Origin: Spongiactinospora sp. TRM90649
GTDB taxonomy: Bacteria; Actinomycetota; Actinomycetes; Streptosporangiales; Streptosporangiaceae
DNA: 64,000 nucleotides
Assembly: GCF_029382225.1 (NCBI RefSeq)
Contig: NZ_JARLTC010000021.1
Coordinates: 124,001-188,000, forward strand
Reading direction: 5' to 3'
The notes under the pieces are model-generated. The model had not been told where the DNA came from, did no database searches, and saw nothing but the letters and a program-made list of their open reading frames with translations. The translations under genes were made by a program, and so were the position numbers. Below are positions 1-8,500 of the stretch, one piece after another (the stretch's first letter is position 1; each line of letters opens with the position of its first letter).

Positions 1-2
1 TC

Positions 3-2309
3 CTCATGGTCCGGCTGCTGTCGCGCCGGCCGTCCGCCTGGCAGGCGGAACTGGCCGGACGTCTCGCGCGGAGGGTACGCGGCCCGCGCGACGCGGGTAC
101 CGCGCTGGCCCTGGCCATGCTCCGGCACACCGGTGTGACCCCGCCTGAGCACGACCCGCTGGTGGTGGCCTGGGTGTCGGAGGGGGCGGCGAAGGCGTCC
201 GATCCGCTGGCGCGCGTGCTGCTGCCGCGCCTGTTCGAGGCCGAGGGCGTGGGGCGCGCGCTCCAGCACGAGCGCGCCCTCCCTGACTCGCCGTGGCTGT
301 CGGGGATCATGACCATGATCCGGCGCGGCACGGTGGACCGCGCGATGGTCGTCGACGGGTGCGTGCGCCGGTTCCTGCGCGGCGGCGACGCGCAGGAGCT
401 GCGGTTCTTCTCCCGGCTGCACGAACTGCTCGACCCCACGGACGCGGAGGCCGAGACCCACCGCCGCGACTACCTGCGGATGCTGCCCAACACGCCCGCC
501 CTGATCGCCGAGTCGGCGGTCGCCCGGCTGCGGCGGCTGCCCGTCCCCGAGCCGGACGACCTGGCCGAGGCGCTGGAGTCCCTGCTGTTCCGCCCCGAGG
601 CCAAGCTCGCCAAGGCCGCGCTGAGCTGGCTCGACAAGGCGGTGCGCGAACGGCCCGGCCTCGCCGACGCACTGGTCCCGGCGCTGGTGCTGGCCTTCCG
701 GCACGAGTCCTACGAGGTCAAGAGCCGCGCGGCCCGGCTGGCGGTCAAGCACCGGGCGCGGCTGGGGCCGGACGCCGCAGGCCAGGTCGGCGCGGCGGTG
801 GGCGACCTGCCGTCCGCGCTCGGCGCACCAGTCGCCGAGGCCTTCGGCGGGGAGCCCCCGGCAGAGGAGTCCGCCGAGGTCTTCGTCCCGCCTCCGCTGC
901 GCGAGCCCGCTTCCCCGGAGCCCTTCCCGCCGCTGTACGAGAGCGGCCGACAGATGGCCCCCCTGGCCCCGACCGGCGGCTGGCGCGAGACCGAGCGCTG
1001 GCTGGAGGGGTTCGTCAGGCTGGTGCGGGCCGACCGCGAGGCCCTGCGGGCCTCGCTCGCGCCCGGCTATCGCGGGGCGCACCTGGCCATCTTCGCCCTT
1101 GAGATGTGGGCGCGCGAGGAGGAGTGGATCGCGGGCATCGCCCAGGAGCTGATCGGCGCGGACGACGCCCCCGAGGGAGACGGCACGGCCACCGACGCCG
1201 TCTGGGCGCTGGTGCGCGCATCGACCACCGGCGTCAGCTTCCCCGGCCGTCGTGCCCGCCTGCCCAGGGTGCAGGACATCGGGCCGCTGCACCTGCTGCG
1301 GTTGCGCAGGTGCGCGGAGATCCTGCACGCGTTCCGGGAGGACCGCCTGCCGCCGGTGCTGCTGGCCACGCCCACGCTCGCCACCGGCGCGCTCGACCCG
1401 GAGGTCCTGGTCGAACGGCTGGAGCTGTGCCAGGCGGCGGGGGTCGAGCCGCTGCCCGCGGACCTGGCCCAGGCGCTGCTGCGGCTGCCGCGCGGCTCCC
1501 ATCCGCCGGCGGCGGACCGCGCGGGGCGACTGACCTCGGCGGCGGGCCGTACCGCGGCGCGCCTGCTGGCCTCGGACGGCCTGCCCGACCCGGCCGCCGT
1601 CGTGCGGTGGACCAGGTGGCACAACGGCACCCCACGCCCGATGATCGAGTCGCTGCCGCCCGCGCCGACCGGCGTGGAGCTGGTCGACGAGGTTCTCGGC
1701 GCGCCCCCCACGCCCCACCACGTGCACGGGGACATGTCACCGTGGCCCGGGGTGCTGCCCTCGCACCGCGAGGTCGTGGCCGTCCACATGGCGGCCCCGC
1801 AGGGAACGCACTGGCGGCACCCGATCGTGACCGCCGAGCACGTGGCGGCGCTCGCCGCCGGCGACGGCCCCATGGGGCCCGCGTCGGCCCTGTTGCTGGC
1901 GCGGCTGCTGCCAGAAGGCGACTCCGCGCCCGGCGTGGCGGTCCTGCTGTCCATGGCCGGCCGGGGCGACCTCCCGGTCACCGGCCTCGGCGAGCAGCTC
2001 GCCCTGCTGGCCCGGCACTCCGGAGCGAAGGTCGCACCGATCGCCACCGCCCTGCGCGACGCCGCCGCCGGCGGCGCCCACGCGGCGGCCTGGCGGGTAC
2101 TCGCCGCCCTGCTCGCGGCCCTGCTCCCCGCCCAGGGCGAGCGCCCCCGCGCAGGTCTCGCCGAACTGACCGAGGCGGCGGCGACGGTGGCGGAATGGAC
2201 CGGCGCGCACACTCCGATCCCAGCCGTCACCCGCATCGCCGCGGGCACGAGCACCGCGGCCTACGCCCGAGCCTGCCGCCGCCTGCACGACCACCTCGCC
2301 CGCCCCTGA
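3..2309 (+). CDS. DUF6493-like HEAT-repeat protein, 5' end cut by window
   Basis: The frame is open from the first bases of the window to a TGA at 2309, so the amino terminus is missing; the ATG at 6 is probably internal. At least 767 residues remain, rich in Leu, Ala and Arg and made of predicted alpha-helical pairs (for example around residues 190-260), as in HEAT/ARM-type scaffolds. The style and length resemble the actinomycete DUF6493 family, which has no established biochemical role and often lies beside SWIM zinc-finger or MoxR-type genes. I see no signal peptide, membrane segment or catalytic motif. The family name comes from resemblance and is moderate; that it is a real gene is near certain from length and codon-position GC bias. 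Confidence 0.8.
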   Translation, partial: LMVRLLSRRPSAWQAELAGRLARRVRGPRDAGTALALAMLRHTGVTPPEHDPLVVAWVSEGAAKASDPLARVLLPRLFEAEGVGRALQHERALPDSPWLSGIMTMIRRGTVDRAMVVDGCVRRFLRGGDAQELRFFSRLHELLDPTDAEAETHRRDYLRMLPNTPALIAESAVARLRRLPVPEPDDLAEALESLLFRPEAKLAKAALSWLDKAVRERPGLADALVPALVLAFRHESYEVKSRAARLAVKHRARLGPDAAGQVGAAVGDLPSALGAPVAEAFGGEPPAEESAEVFVPPPLREPASPEPFPPLYESGRQMAPLAPTGGWRETERWLEGFVRLVRADREALRASLAPGYRGAHLAIFALEMWAREEEWIAGIAQELIGADDAPEGDGTATDAVWALVRASTTGVSFPGRRARLPRVQDIGPLHLLRLRRCAEILHAFREDRLPPVLLATPTLATGALDPEVLVERLELCQAAGVEPLPADLAQALLRLPRGSHPPAADRAGRLTSAAGRTAARLLASDGLPDPAAVVRWTRWHNGTPRPMIESLPPAPTGVELVDEVLGAPPTPHHVHGDMSPWPGVLPSHREVVAVHMAAPQGTHWRHPIVTAEHVAALAAGDGPMGPASALLLARLLPEGDSAPGVAVLLSMAGRGDLPVTGLGEQLALLARHSGAKVAPIATALRDAAAGGAHAAAWRVLAALLAALLPAQGERPRAGLAELTEAAATVAEWTGAHTPIPAVTRIAAGTSTAAYARACRRLHDHLARP

Positions 2310-2314
2310 CCGGT

Positions 2315-2470
2315 TCAGCGGTGGCGGCTGGCCTCGATGCCGTCGAGGAGCCAGGCGAGGCCGATGCCGAAACTGGCGTCCCAGTCGCGGTCGGCGGCGA
2401 GGGGGCCATGGACGGCGAGGACGGGGTACCGGTCACTGTTGGCGCGGAAGTACTCCCGGGCGGCTTGTGG
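2315..2470 (-). pseudogene. C-terminal remnant of a TetR-family regulator
   Basis: Read on the minus strand, about 50 codons end in a TGA at 2315-2317 and encode a tail containing REYFRANSDRYP and FGIGLAWLLDGIEASRHR. This is the usual last helix pair of TetR regulators of the TetR_C_1 type. Nothing upstream encodes the HTH domain: similarity stops near 2470, exactly where the ABC-F remnant on the other strand begins. TetR regulators often lie divergent from ABC-F resistance genes, so I infer one deletion joined the two gene ends. Non-functional as it stands. Confidence 0.6.
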
Positions 2471-2898
2471 CACGCCTTAAATCCCACTTCCTGCGCCTGC
2501 TGGCCGAAGCGACGGACGGCGCGGTCCCCTCGGTCCGGCACACCGGCTCCGTACGTCTGGGCGCCCGGGTCACGCCCGGCCACTTCGTGCAGACCCACGC
2601 CAGGCCCGAACTGCACGGCCGCACCCCCGCCGAGCTGGCGACGGCCGGGCATGCCCTCACGCTGAACGAGGCCATGGCCGCGCTCGCCCGCTACGAACTC
2701 GCACCGGCCGCCGCTCAGCGGTTCGAGACCCTGTCCGGCGGGCAGCAGGCCCGGCTGCAGATGCAACAGGGCCTCGCGTCCCTCGCCGGCACCGTGCTGG
2801 CGGTCACCCACGACCGCTGGTTCGCCGCCGACTTCGACCGCTTCCTCATCTTCGGCGCCGACGGGACCGTCTACGAGAACATGGCAACTCCTTCATGA
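2467..2898 (+). pseudogene. ABC-F ATPase remnant lacking Walker B
   Basis: The frame encodes the second nucleotide-binding domain of an ABC-F ribosome-protection ATPase: the VQTHARPELHGRTPAE linker region, then the ABC signature LSGGQQARLQ and the H-loop segment GTVLAVTHDRWFAADFDRFL. The amino-terminal 350-400 residues, including the first ATPase domain, are gone. Between the signature and the H-loop about 30 residues that should hold the Walker B motif and D-loop are missing, so the domain could not hydrolyse ATP. An apparent GTG at 2467 exists but lies at the junction with the TetR remnant. I read this as a broken antibiotic-resistance locus. ABC-F identity is confident; the break is seen directly. 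Confidence 0.7.
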
Positions 2899-2959
2899 AG
2901 GCTCACATCCTGAAGACGAACGGGCGAGGGACAGATCAGACGCCACCCATGACAGAACG

Positions 2960-3298
2960 TCACCGGTCGCGGTAGCGCTCGATCCGCCGCAGGTCATGGC
3001 CACTGGGCCGCTTGAGCATCCACCAGCCCACCCGCGGCACCTGATGCACCAGGACGCGCTCCAGGTCGGGCAGCGCCGACCGGGCCGTGCCGGTACGGCC
3101 GCGGACATCGACGAGCACCGCCTTCAGCCGGAAGCGGCCCGGGCCGTGCGGCGCGACGTAGCGGGCGTGCACGGCATCGACCGTCCAGTACTCGATCGGC
3201 TCGTCGGCCGGGGCGATCTGCCCGCCGTGCCCGCCGTCGGAAGGCCAGTTGAGCAGCCGCACACGCAGCGGCAGGGTGACATCCACGCACCCCATCAT
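2960..3298 (-). CDS. hypothetical protein
   Basis: About 112 codons on the minus strand, taking one of the paired ATGs at 3293-3298 as the start; a longer upstream reading to 3400 is proline/arginine rich and unlike a protein start. The product has a mixed composition (RVRLLNWPSDGGHGG, IEYWTVDAVHARYVAP, GRFRLKAVLVDVRGR) suggesting a small beta-rich domain, and ends in a basic helix (RRIERYRDR). No family recognised, no signal peptide or membrane segment. It stands alone between the ABC-F remnant and a frameshifted gene. Reality is moderately supported by codon use; function unknown. Confidence 0.5.
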   Translation of the reverse strand: MMGCVDVTLPLRVRLLNWPSDGGHGGQIAPADEPIEYWTVDAVHARYVAPHGPGRFRLKAVLVDVRGRTGTARSALPDLERVLVHQVPRVGWWMLKRPSGHDLRRIERYRDR

Positions 3299-3604
3299 CG
3301 AACACACGTGCGACAAGGCCAAATCGATCAAGCCGGGCACGGATGAATTCGGTTGGTGGGACCGGCGGGCTTGGTGCGGTATCCGCATGGACGGTGCCAC
3401 AGAGCAGGCGCGATGGGCGAGAACCGGAAGAGATCAGACGAGCACCCCCCGACCGGCTCCATGGCAGAGGCTAGCGGTGCTCGGGGCCCCGATGCCGGCC
3501 GCCCTCACCTTCAACACCGCGGAGAACCTGCCGGTCGGCCTCCTGACCGCCACCTCCTGCGCATCCCTCCTCTAAATGAGAACCGACTCCTAACCGCCAC
3601 CGGC
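3299..3604. other. intergenic stretch, nothing recognised
   Basis: Between the small hypothetical gene and the end of the frameshifted gene, both read leftward. Short open frames are present on both strands but none shows codon bias, a ribosome site or a recognisable motif. No strong hairpin or repeat seen. Confidence 0.4.
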
Positions 3605-4679
3605 TCAGACGACCTGACGCGAGCCGGGAAGCCCGGATCTGAGTTCGGCGCGGATCCGCGCCCGGATGCCCGGCCACTCGTCGGACAAGGCGAATCGGGC
3701 ATAGGTGAGGCCGTCGAGGACGCTCGCCCCTTCGTTGAGAGAGCGCAGAGCATGACGGACCCCGTTGGCCGCCACCCATCGCCGCCACTCGTCTTCTGCC
3801 TGTTCCCGGTACGCGGCGCCCTGCCCGGCCCACCGTTCACCGAGGGTCTCCCACTCGCCCGTCACGTCCGCCAGCAGATCGGCGCCGATCGGCAGGCGGT
3901 CGTGCGCCGCTCGCCTGGCTCGGGTGACGGCGGCCGAGCCGAGGTCGAACCGCTCGGTCAGGACGTCGATCAGGTGCAGCAGGATCGTACGGCGGCGCTC
4001 CGGAGCCGCCAGGCGGAGTCTGGCGTCCAGATCCGGCTCGTGGTGCCGCAGGCCCGATCGGCGGGCATTCCTCGCCGAGCAGCGGATCGATGGTCGCCAC
4101 CGTGCGGGGGTGCTCGTACCAGTCCCCGGGCAGCCGTGCCCCGGTCCGTGCCTCGATGACGGCCATCGCGGTCGCCTTCTGGGCCGGCCAGGGTGCTCCG
4201 GCCACCGCTTGCAGGGCCGCGGCCTCCTCTTCCAGCGCGCCGGGATCCACTCCGTACAGGGATTCCGGTTCGAGTGAGGGAATCCGGGCGAGGTACCGTC
4301 CGTGGGCCGCGTACTCCAGGCCGGGGGTTCCCGCGACATTCCATGACAGGTGCCAGACCTGCGCGTCCTGGCTCAGCCACGCCATCACCTGCTGCCGGGC
4401 GGCGTAGCTGAACCCGCTGGGCTCGGTCAGCATGATCACCGCCCCAGTCGCTCCGAGGTAGACGGGCGGGCCGTCCATGAACACCGCTTCCTCGGTGAAC
4501 TCCTCGTCGGACTCCACGAGAACGGGGCTGCCACCGCCGGTCAGCCGCGAGGCGACGTCCTCCACCGAGGGAGGCGGCCCCTGGACAGGGCGGACGACGG
4601 TCCATGCCAGAGTCTCCCCGAACGGGGCGGACGAGTGGAGCAGGTCCGTGTAATAGGTGACGGCATCGTTCAGATCCAT
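3605..4679 (-). pseudogene. frameshifted hypothetical protein gene
   Basis: The minus-strand frame opens at ATG 4679 (MDLNDAVTYYTDLLHSSAPF) and is good protein down to GEECPPIG near 4045. After that the same frame turns into low-quality sequence, while the neighbouring minus frame continues the protein (HHEPDLDARLRLAAPER through SDEWPGIRARIRAELR) to a stop at 3605. The total span is 1,075 bases, one more than a multiple of three, so a single inserted base (or two lost) near 4040-4050 would restore about 357 residues. Either a real frameshift mutation or a sequencing error. No known family; acidic, soluble, no signal peptide. Confidence 0.6.
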
Positions 4680-4723
4680 GCGGAGGGGGCCATTCAGTCG
4701 GGGGGATGATGAGAAATGCGAGC

Positions 4724-4760
4724 AACCGCCACGGAGACGGCGGCCGTTTCCGTGGCGGTT
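4724..4760. repeat. 12-bp perfect inverted repeat (hairpin)
   Basis: AACCGCCACGGA at 4724-4735 is matched by TCCGTGGCGGTT at 4749-4760 with a 13-base loop, followed on the plus strand by GATTAAATC. It lies just upstream of the minus-strand gene starting at 4679. It could act as a rho-independent terminator in either direction or as an operator; no gene on the plus strand clearly ends here. Confidence 0.5.
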
Positions 4761-4944
4761 GATTAAATCGCTACCTTACGCCGATGCCCCCGGCCAGCGG
4801 AGATTCGCCATGGTCGGGACCGTTCCACCGGCGGGTCGTTCTTGAACCGGTTGAAGAACGTGTCCTCGGAGAGGATCCTGTCATTGTTTAGAGACGTCCC
4901 AGCGCGCCGCCCGCCCGAGCACGCGCCTCCTCTCGCGCTCGCCG

Positions 4945-5205
4945 TCAGCGGCGGTACTCGCGGAAGAACGTGAAGCTGCGGTACTCCCGCACCAGCCCGC
5001 TCTCGTAGATGTAGTCGTAATTGCCGAAGCCGGGGTGTTCGACGACCCTGTAGCCCTCCTCATCGGGGTGTCGGGGCTGGAAGCAGCAGGCGCTGGCGGG
5101 TGTCGCCGGACCGATGGCGGCGACGGTGAAGCCTGCGGTCGTGACGGCAAGGGATGCCAGCAGTCGGACCCAGCGGCGGGTAGGACGGGAAATGTCGGCT
5201 TGCAT
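4945..5205 (-). CDS. small secreted protein
   Basis: 86 residues with a clear Sec signal peptide: basic start (MQADISRPTRRWVRLL), hydrophobic core (ASLAVTTAGFTVAAIG) and a probable cleavage site after ASA near residues 36-39. The mature part is about 48 residues, begins with two cysteines, and is rich in Tyr, Phe and Glu (YDYIYESGLVREYRSFTFF). An AGGAG lies just upstream of the ATG in the minus direction. Cys-Cys at the mature start might suggest lipidation but no canonical lipobox is present. No family recognised. It reads as an exported peptide or cell-surface protein. Confidence 0.6.
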   Translation of the reverse strand: MQADISRPTRRWVRLLASLAVTTAGFTVAAIGPATPASACCFQPRHPDEEGYRVVEHPGFGNYDYIYESGLVREYRSFTFFREYRR

Positions 5206-5404
5206 GTCTGCTCCTGTATTGCTTGGAACGCCGGGGAACCCCGGCCAGTTCTATTCGCCACCGAGCGGCCGCAGGGATGGGCGACATCGCCGATCACTAA
5301 GCGCTACGGATGATTACCATCTGTTTCATGATGGCTCTGGTCCCCTCCCCACACCGCCAGGACGGTGTACGGGAGGAAACGGCCCCTCGCCGTGCGAGCG
5401 TTAC

Positions 5405-6037
5405 GTGATCCGCGTCCGCCCCAGCGGGAGAGTCCTCGGAGGCATCGACGCTGCGGTGGTGGCGGTGGCCGCGTCATGGCCGGTCGCGTACCTGTACGTG
5501 TCCGGGCCGGACGGCTGGCGGCGGCCGGCGCTGGTGGCCGTGGCCGTCCTGGTGGGGCTGGGCGCCTACTGGGTCGCCTCGGTGGCCATGTTCGAGCGGC
5601 CCCTGCTGGTCACCGCGTTGTACCTCGCGGGAGGGGCATCGCTGATGCTCGCGTCCACCACGGCGGTGGACAAGACGCTCACCGAACGCGGCCGGATCAG
5701 CGCGTGCGTGGTGGAGGAGGAACGGGGGGAGGTCGTGATGGCCGGGTTCCCCGATCCCGCAAGCCCCGGCGACATGTTCGAGACCGAATACCACTACCGG
5801 CTGCGCTGTCCCGGTGGTGCGCCGGACGCCATGCAGGCGTCCACATCGGTGGCCACGCCGGGCGCGACCGTGCGGATCATCTGGGACCCCGCGGGCAGGA
5901 TCGGCCCCCGCCGCGCCGATGGCCTGGCCCCGCTCCGGGCCACTGTGGCGCGCGGGTCATGGGTCATCGGTGGTCTGGTCGTGCTGCTCCTCCTCCTGGA
6001 CGTCGCACTCTTCAGCGTCTCCTCCGTCAGGCGGTGA
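5405..6037 (+). CDS. membrane protein, DUF3592-like
   Basis: 210 residues from a GTG at 5405; no strong ribosome site is visible and no in-frame ATG lies close upstream, so the start is uncertain. Three hydrophobic stretches sit near the start (IDAAVVAVAASWPVAYLYV, ALVAVAVLVGLGAYWVAS, LVTALYLAGGASLML), then an extracytoplasmic domain of about 90 residues with two cysteines (SACVVEEERG, YRLRCPGGA), then a final membrane helix (VIGGLVVLLLLLDVALF). A membrane-flanked small beta domain of this kind resembles DUF3592 proteins, whose function is unknown. Stands alone. Confidence 0.6.
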   Translation: MIRVRPSGRVLGGIDAAVVAVAASWPVAYLYVSGPDGWRRPALVAVAVLVGLGAYWVASVAMFERPLLVTALYLAGGASLMLASTTAVDKTLTERGRISACVVEEERGEVVMAGFPDPASPGDMFETEYHYRLRCPGGAPDAMQASTSVATPGATVRIIWDPAGRIGPRRADGLAPLRATVARGSWVIGGLVVLLLLLDVALFSVSSVRR

Positions 6038-6312
6038 GGTACATGATGAGGGTCCAGGCCCAAACGCTGATCGCCTACCAGTGTGGCGACTGACAAGTGC
6101 CCTCCCTCATCTTGATCGGATAGCCTTCTGGCACGAAACCGGAGTTTCGGACGACGGACGTGCGGTAGCCGGTGGTCATTCGATTCGTCCCCACCCGAGC
6201 GGTCGCACTGGAGTACAACGACCATGTCTGAGACGAGCCCGCGTGAGTGGCTGAAACGCTTCGCGAATGCATGGGCCGGGCGCGACGTCGGCGGACCGCA
6301 CAAAGACCCGCG

Positions 6313-6891
6313 GTGATCATCGGAGATGTCGTCGGCCTGCTCGGGGTCGGCCTCGCGGCCGGTGTGGTGAGCACGGTGGTGAGCCTCGCCTCGATCGTCT
6401 CCTACCCCGCCCTGCTCGCCTTCGGCCTGCCGCCGCTCACCGCGAACGTCACCAACACCGTCGCTCTCGCCTTCACCGGTGTCGGGGCCGCCGCCGGGTC
6501 CCGCCCCGAACTGGCGGGAGCGCACCGGCGGATGGTCCGGCTCGGCCCGATCGCCGCGCTGGGCGGCGCGACCGGCGCGCTACTGCTGCTGGTGACGCCG
6601 GCCACGACGTTCGAGCGCATCGCACCCTGGCTGATCGCGATGGCCTCGCTCCTGCTGGTCCGCCCGCCCTCCGGCGGCGGGCGGGGTGAGCACGGGACGC
6701 TGGGGCGGATCGCGCTGTTCGTCGTCACCTGCTACACCGGCTACTTCGGCGCGGCCGGCGGCTTCCTGCTCGGCGGGTGGGTCGGCCCCAAGATCGCACG
6801 CCGCCTGCCCGGCCACAGCCTCCGCTACCTCGCCGCCGCCTGCGGCCTCACCGTCGCGATCAAGCTCGGCTGGAACGCCTACACCGGTTGA
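6313..6891 (+). CDS. TauE/SafE-family permease with internal deletion
   Basis: The first about 130 residues match the amino half of actinomycete TauE/SafE permeases (GVGLAAGVVSTVVSLASIV, YPALLAFGLPPLTANVTNT, SRPEL, then two further membrane helices). The second half should repeat this fold, but the reading passes straight from YTGYFGAAGG to FLLGGWVGPKIARRLPGHS, losing about 60 residues (roughly two membrane helices), then ends normally. Family members export sulfite or sulfonates, or act in related anion transport. With the internal loss the protein has about 192 residues against about 250 and is probably inactive. GTG 6313 is chosen; GTG 6247 would add a basic 22-residue leader. Confidence 0.6.
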   Translation: MIIGDVVGLLGVGLAAGVVSTVVSLASIVSYPALLAFGLPPLTANVTNTVALAFTGVGAAAGSRPELAGAHRRMVRLGPIAALGGATGALLLLVTPATTFERIAPWLIAMASLLLVRPPSGGGRGEHGTLGRIALFVVTCYTGYFGAAGGFLLGGWVGPKIARRLPGHSLRYLAAACGLTVAIKLGWNAYTG

Positions 6892-7296
6892 GCCCATCGC
6901 CCGAACTCGGATCACAGCACAGCGTGGCGCCGCCGATCAGTTCCCGGCCGAGCGCGGGTGCCGCCGTCGCCGTCGCAGACATCGGCCTCGGCCGGGGCGG
7001 TGGCGGTCATCGGGCGGGCGGCGCACGCGCTGGTCATGGACGGCTGCGCCGACAAGTCGGGCGACCGGGTGGCGACATCTCGGCCTGATCGCGTCGCCGG
7101 ACACAGGGGGCGGCGGCGTAGGTGAGTGCGATCCGGGAGGCCCTCGGCCGATCCGGCCGGGTAGGTGCGCGCCACCTCCCCACTACCAGGTGGAGCGGCG
7201 ACGGCGAGGTTGGCTTCCATCCCGCGTCGCAGGCGCGTGCCCCGGGCGGCACGGGCTGCGCGCCGTCTGATCCGGCCGCCTCCCCCTGCCGTAGGC
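6892..7296. other. 405-bp intergenic stretch between convergent genes
   Basis: Lies between the end of the TauE-like gene and the end of the leftward GNAT gene. Several overlapping open frames are present but show proline/arginine-rich shadow composition and no recognisable motif. I see no clear terminator or repeat. Confidence 0.4.
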
Positions 7297-7920
7297 TCAC
7301 GGGTTGGTCAGAAGGACCTCTGCGCCTACCGGGATGAAATCCGCCGCGAGGAAGGCTCGGACGCTGGCCGCGTTGCCGGGGGCGATCTGGGCCCATAAAG
7401 GGCCGGGGACGAGGTGGCGGGCGGCTCGGGCGAGGGTGCGGCCGACGCCGTGGCCGCGGTGGGCCTCGTCGACCTCGACGGCGACCTCCCAGCGGCCCGC
7501 GACTCCGCGGCCGGTGAGGACGACGCCCTCCGGGCAGGTCCATACCCGGACGTCGTCGCGGTGGCGCAGGGCGCGGGCGACGCGGGGGTGGCCCGTCGGG
7601 GTGACCTCGGTGAGCGGGATCGGGGGTGGGCCGGGCAGCGGCGGGGCGAGGGCGAGCAGGTCCACTGTGCCGATCTCGCGGCCGGTCTTGTTCCCGAGGG
7701 CGTGCAGGAACGGCGGGCTCAGCGGGGCCGAGACGTCGTCCGGCGGCAGGAGGCCGTGGATCCAGGCGGGGTCGATATCGGCGAAGACCAGGTTGCGGCC
7801 GGTGAAGGCGATGACGCCGAAGTCGCGCGGCGAGGGCTGTGGCACGACAACCGTGCGGCCGGACGGTTCCGGCATCAGCCCATGTTCCACGTCCGCCAGC
7901 CAGTCGCCCAGAGCGCGCAT
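7297..7920 (-). CDS. GNAT-family N-acetyltransferase
   Basis: 207 residues. The C-terminal half carries the GNAT fold: beta-strand WEVAVEVDEAHRGHGVGRTL contains the acetyl-CoA binding motif A (R-G-H-G-V-G) followed by helix ARAARHLV, and an NAASVRAFLAADF segment typical of motif B. The amino half (about residues 1-110) is a variable substrate or dimer domain (PRDFGVIAFTGRNLVFADID). The substrate cannot be named. It begins 28 bases after the stop of the ketosynthase-like gene and reads the same way, so it may be the last gene of the ACP-TE-KS cassette and might modify its product. Confidence 0.8.
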   Translation of the reverse strand: MRALGDWLADVEHGLMPEPSGRTVVVPQPSPRDFGVIAFTGRNLVFADIDPAWIHGLLPPDDVSAPLSPPFLHALGNKTGREIGTVDLLALAPPLPGPPPIPLTEVTPTGHPRVARALRHRDDVRVWTCPEGVVLTGRGVAGRWEVAVEVDEAHRGHGVGRTLARAARHLVPGPLWAQIAPGNAASVRAFLAADFIPVGAEVLLTNP

Positions 7921-7948
7921 TAGATGACCGCTTTCAGATATCCCACCG

Positions 7949-8500
7949 CTATTGCGCCGGAGCGGCGATTTCGCCTTCTAGATATAGCGCAATGGTGGCG
8001 AGGACGCGGCTGGTCACGGTGTGCGTGCCGTCCTCTTCGGTGTGCTCGGCTACTACGACGTAGCGGCACTGGCCGCTCGCCAGCCAGCCGGAGGCGGTGA
8101 TCGCGACGATGGACCGCGCGTCGCCGGGGCGCATGCACAGCAACAGGCTGGGGCCGCGGAAGCCGAAGGCGATGCAGGGCAGCCCGGCCAGGGACGCGGG
8201 GTTCGCCCCGGCGAAGCGCAGCGGCGAGACCCGGCCCCGGTCGGCCGAGGCGGCCAGCTCGCGCATGGTGTGCCGGGTGCCGTGCGCGCTGACCGCGAGG
8301 ACGCCGAACTCGGCGGCGCGGGCCCGCACGTCGGGGGGCGTCGCGGTGAGCGCGGCCTCCACCGAGGCCACGACCAGCCAGGCGGCCGGGTCGGCGTACA
8401 GGCACGCCGCGCGGCGCCCGGCCGTGGCCGGGTCGCCGGTGCGGGCCGTCCCGCTCCCCACCGTGCGCAGACCACCGGCGGGCAGGGCGTCAGCATGCAC
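7949..8500 (-). CDS. ketosynthase N-terminal-like protein, degenerate active site
   Basis: 183 residues resembling only the amino half of a beta-ketoacyl synthase: FGVLAVSAHGTRHTMREL and the core FGFRGPSLLLCMRPGDARSI...ASGWLASGQCRYVVVAEHTEED match the thiolase-fold region around the active site. The nucleophile motif TACSSG is replaced by LLLCMRPGD and the His-His half of the domain is absent. Such stand-alone partial synthases (PF13723-like) occur in aryl-polyene and type II polyketide clusters, where they may partner an active synthase. It overlaps the upstream KS gene by 11 bases, so the two are translationally coupled. A KSbeta/chain-length-factor-like partner role is inferred. Confidence 0.65.
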   Translation of the reverse strand: MHADALPAGGLRTVGSGTARTGDPATAGRRAACLYADPAAWLVVASVEAALTATPPDVRARAAEFGVLAVSAHGTRHTMRELAASADRGRVSPLRFAGANPASLAGLPCIAFGFRGPSLLLCMRPGDARSIVAITASGWLASGQCRYVVVAEHTEEDGTHTVTSRVLATIALYLEGEIAAPAQ

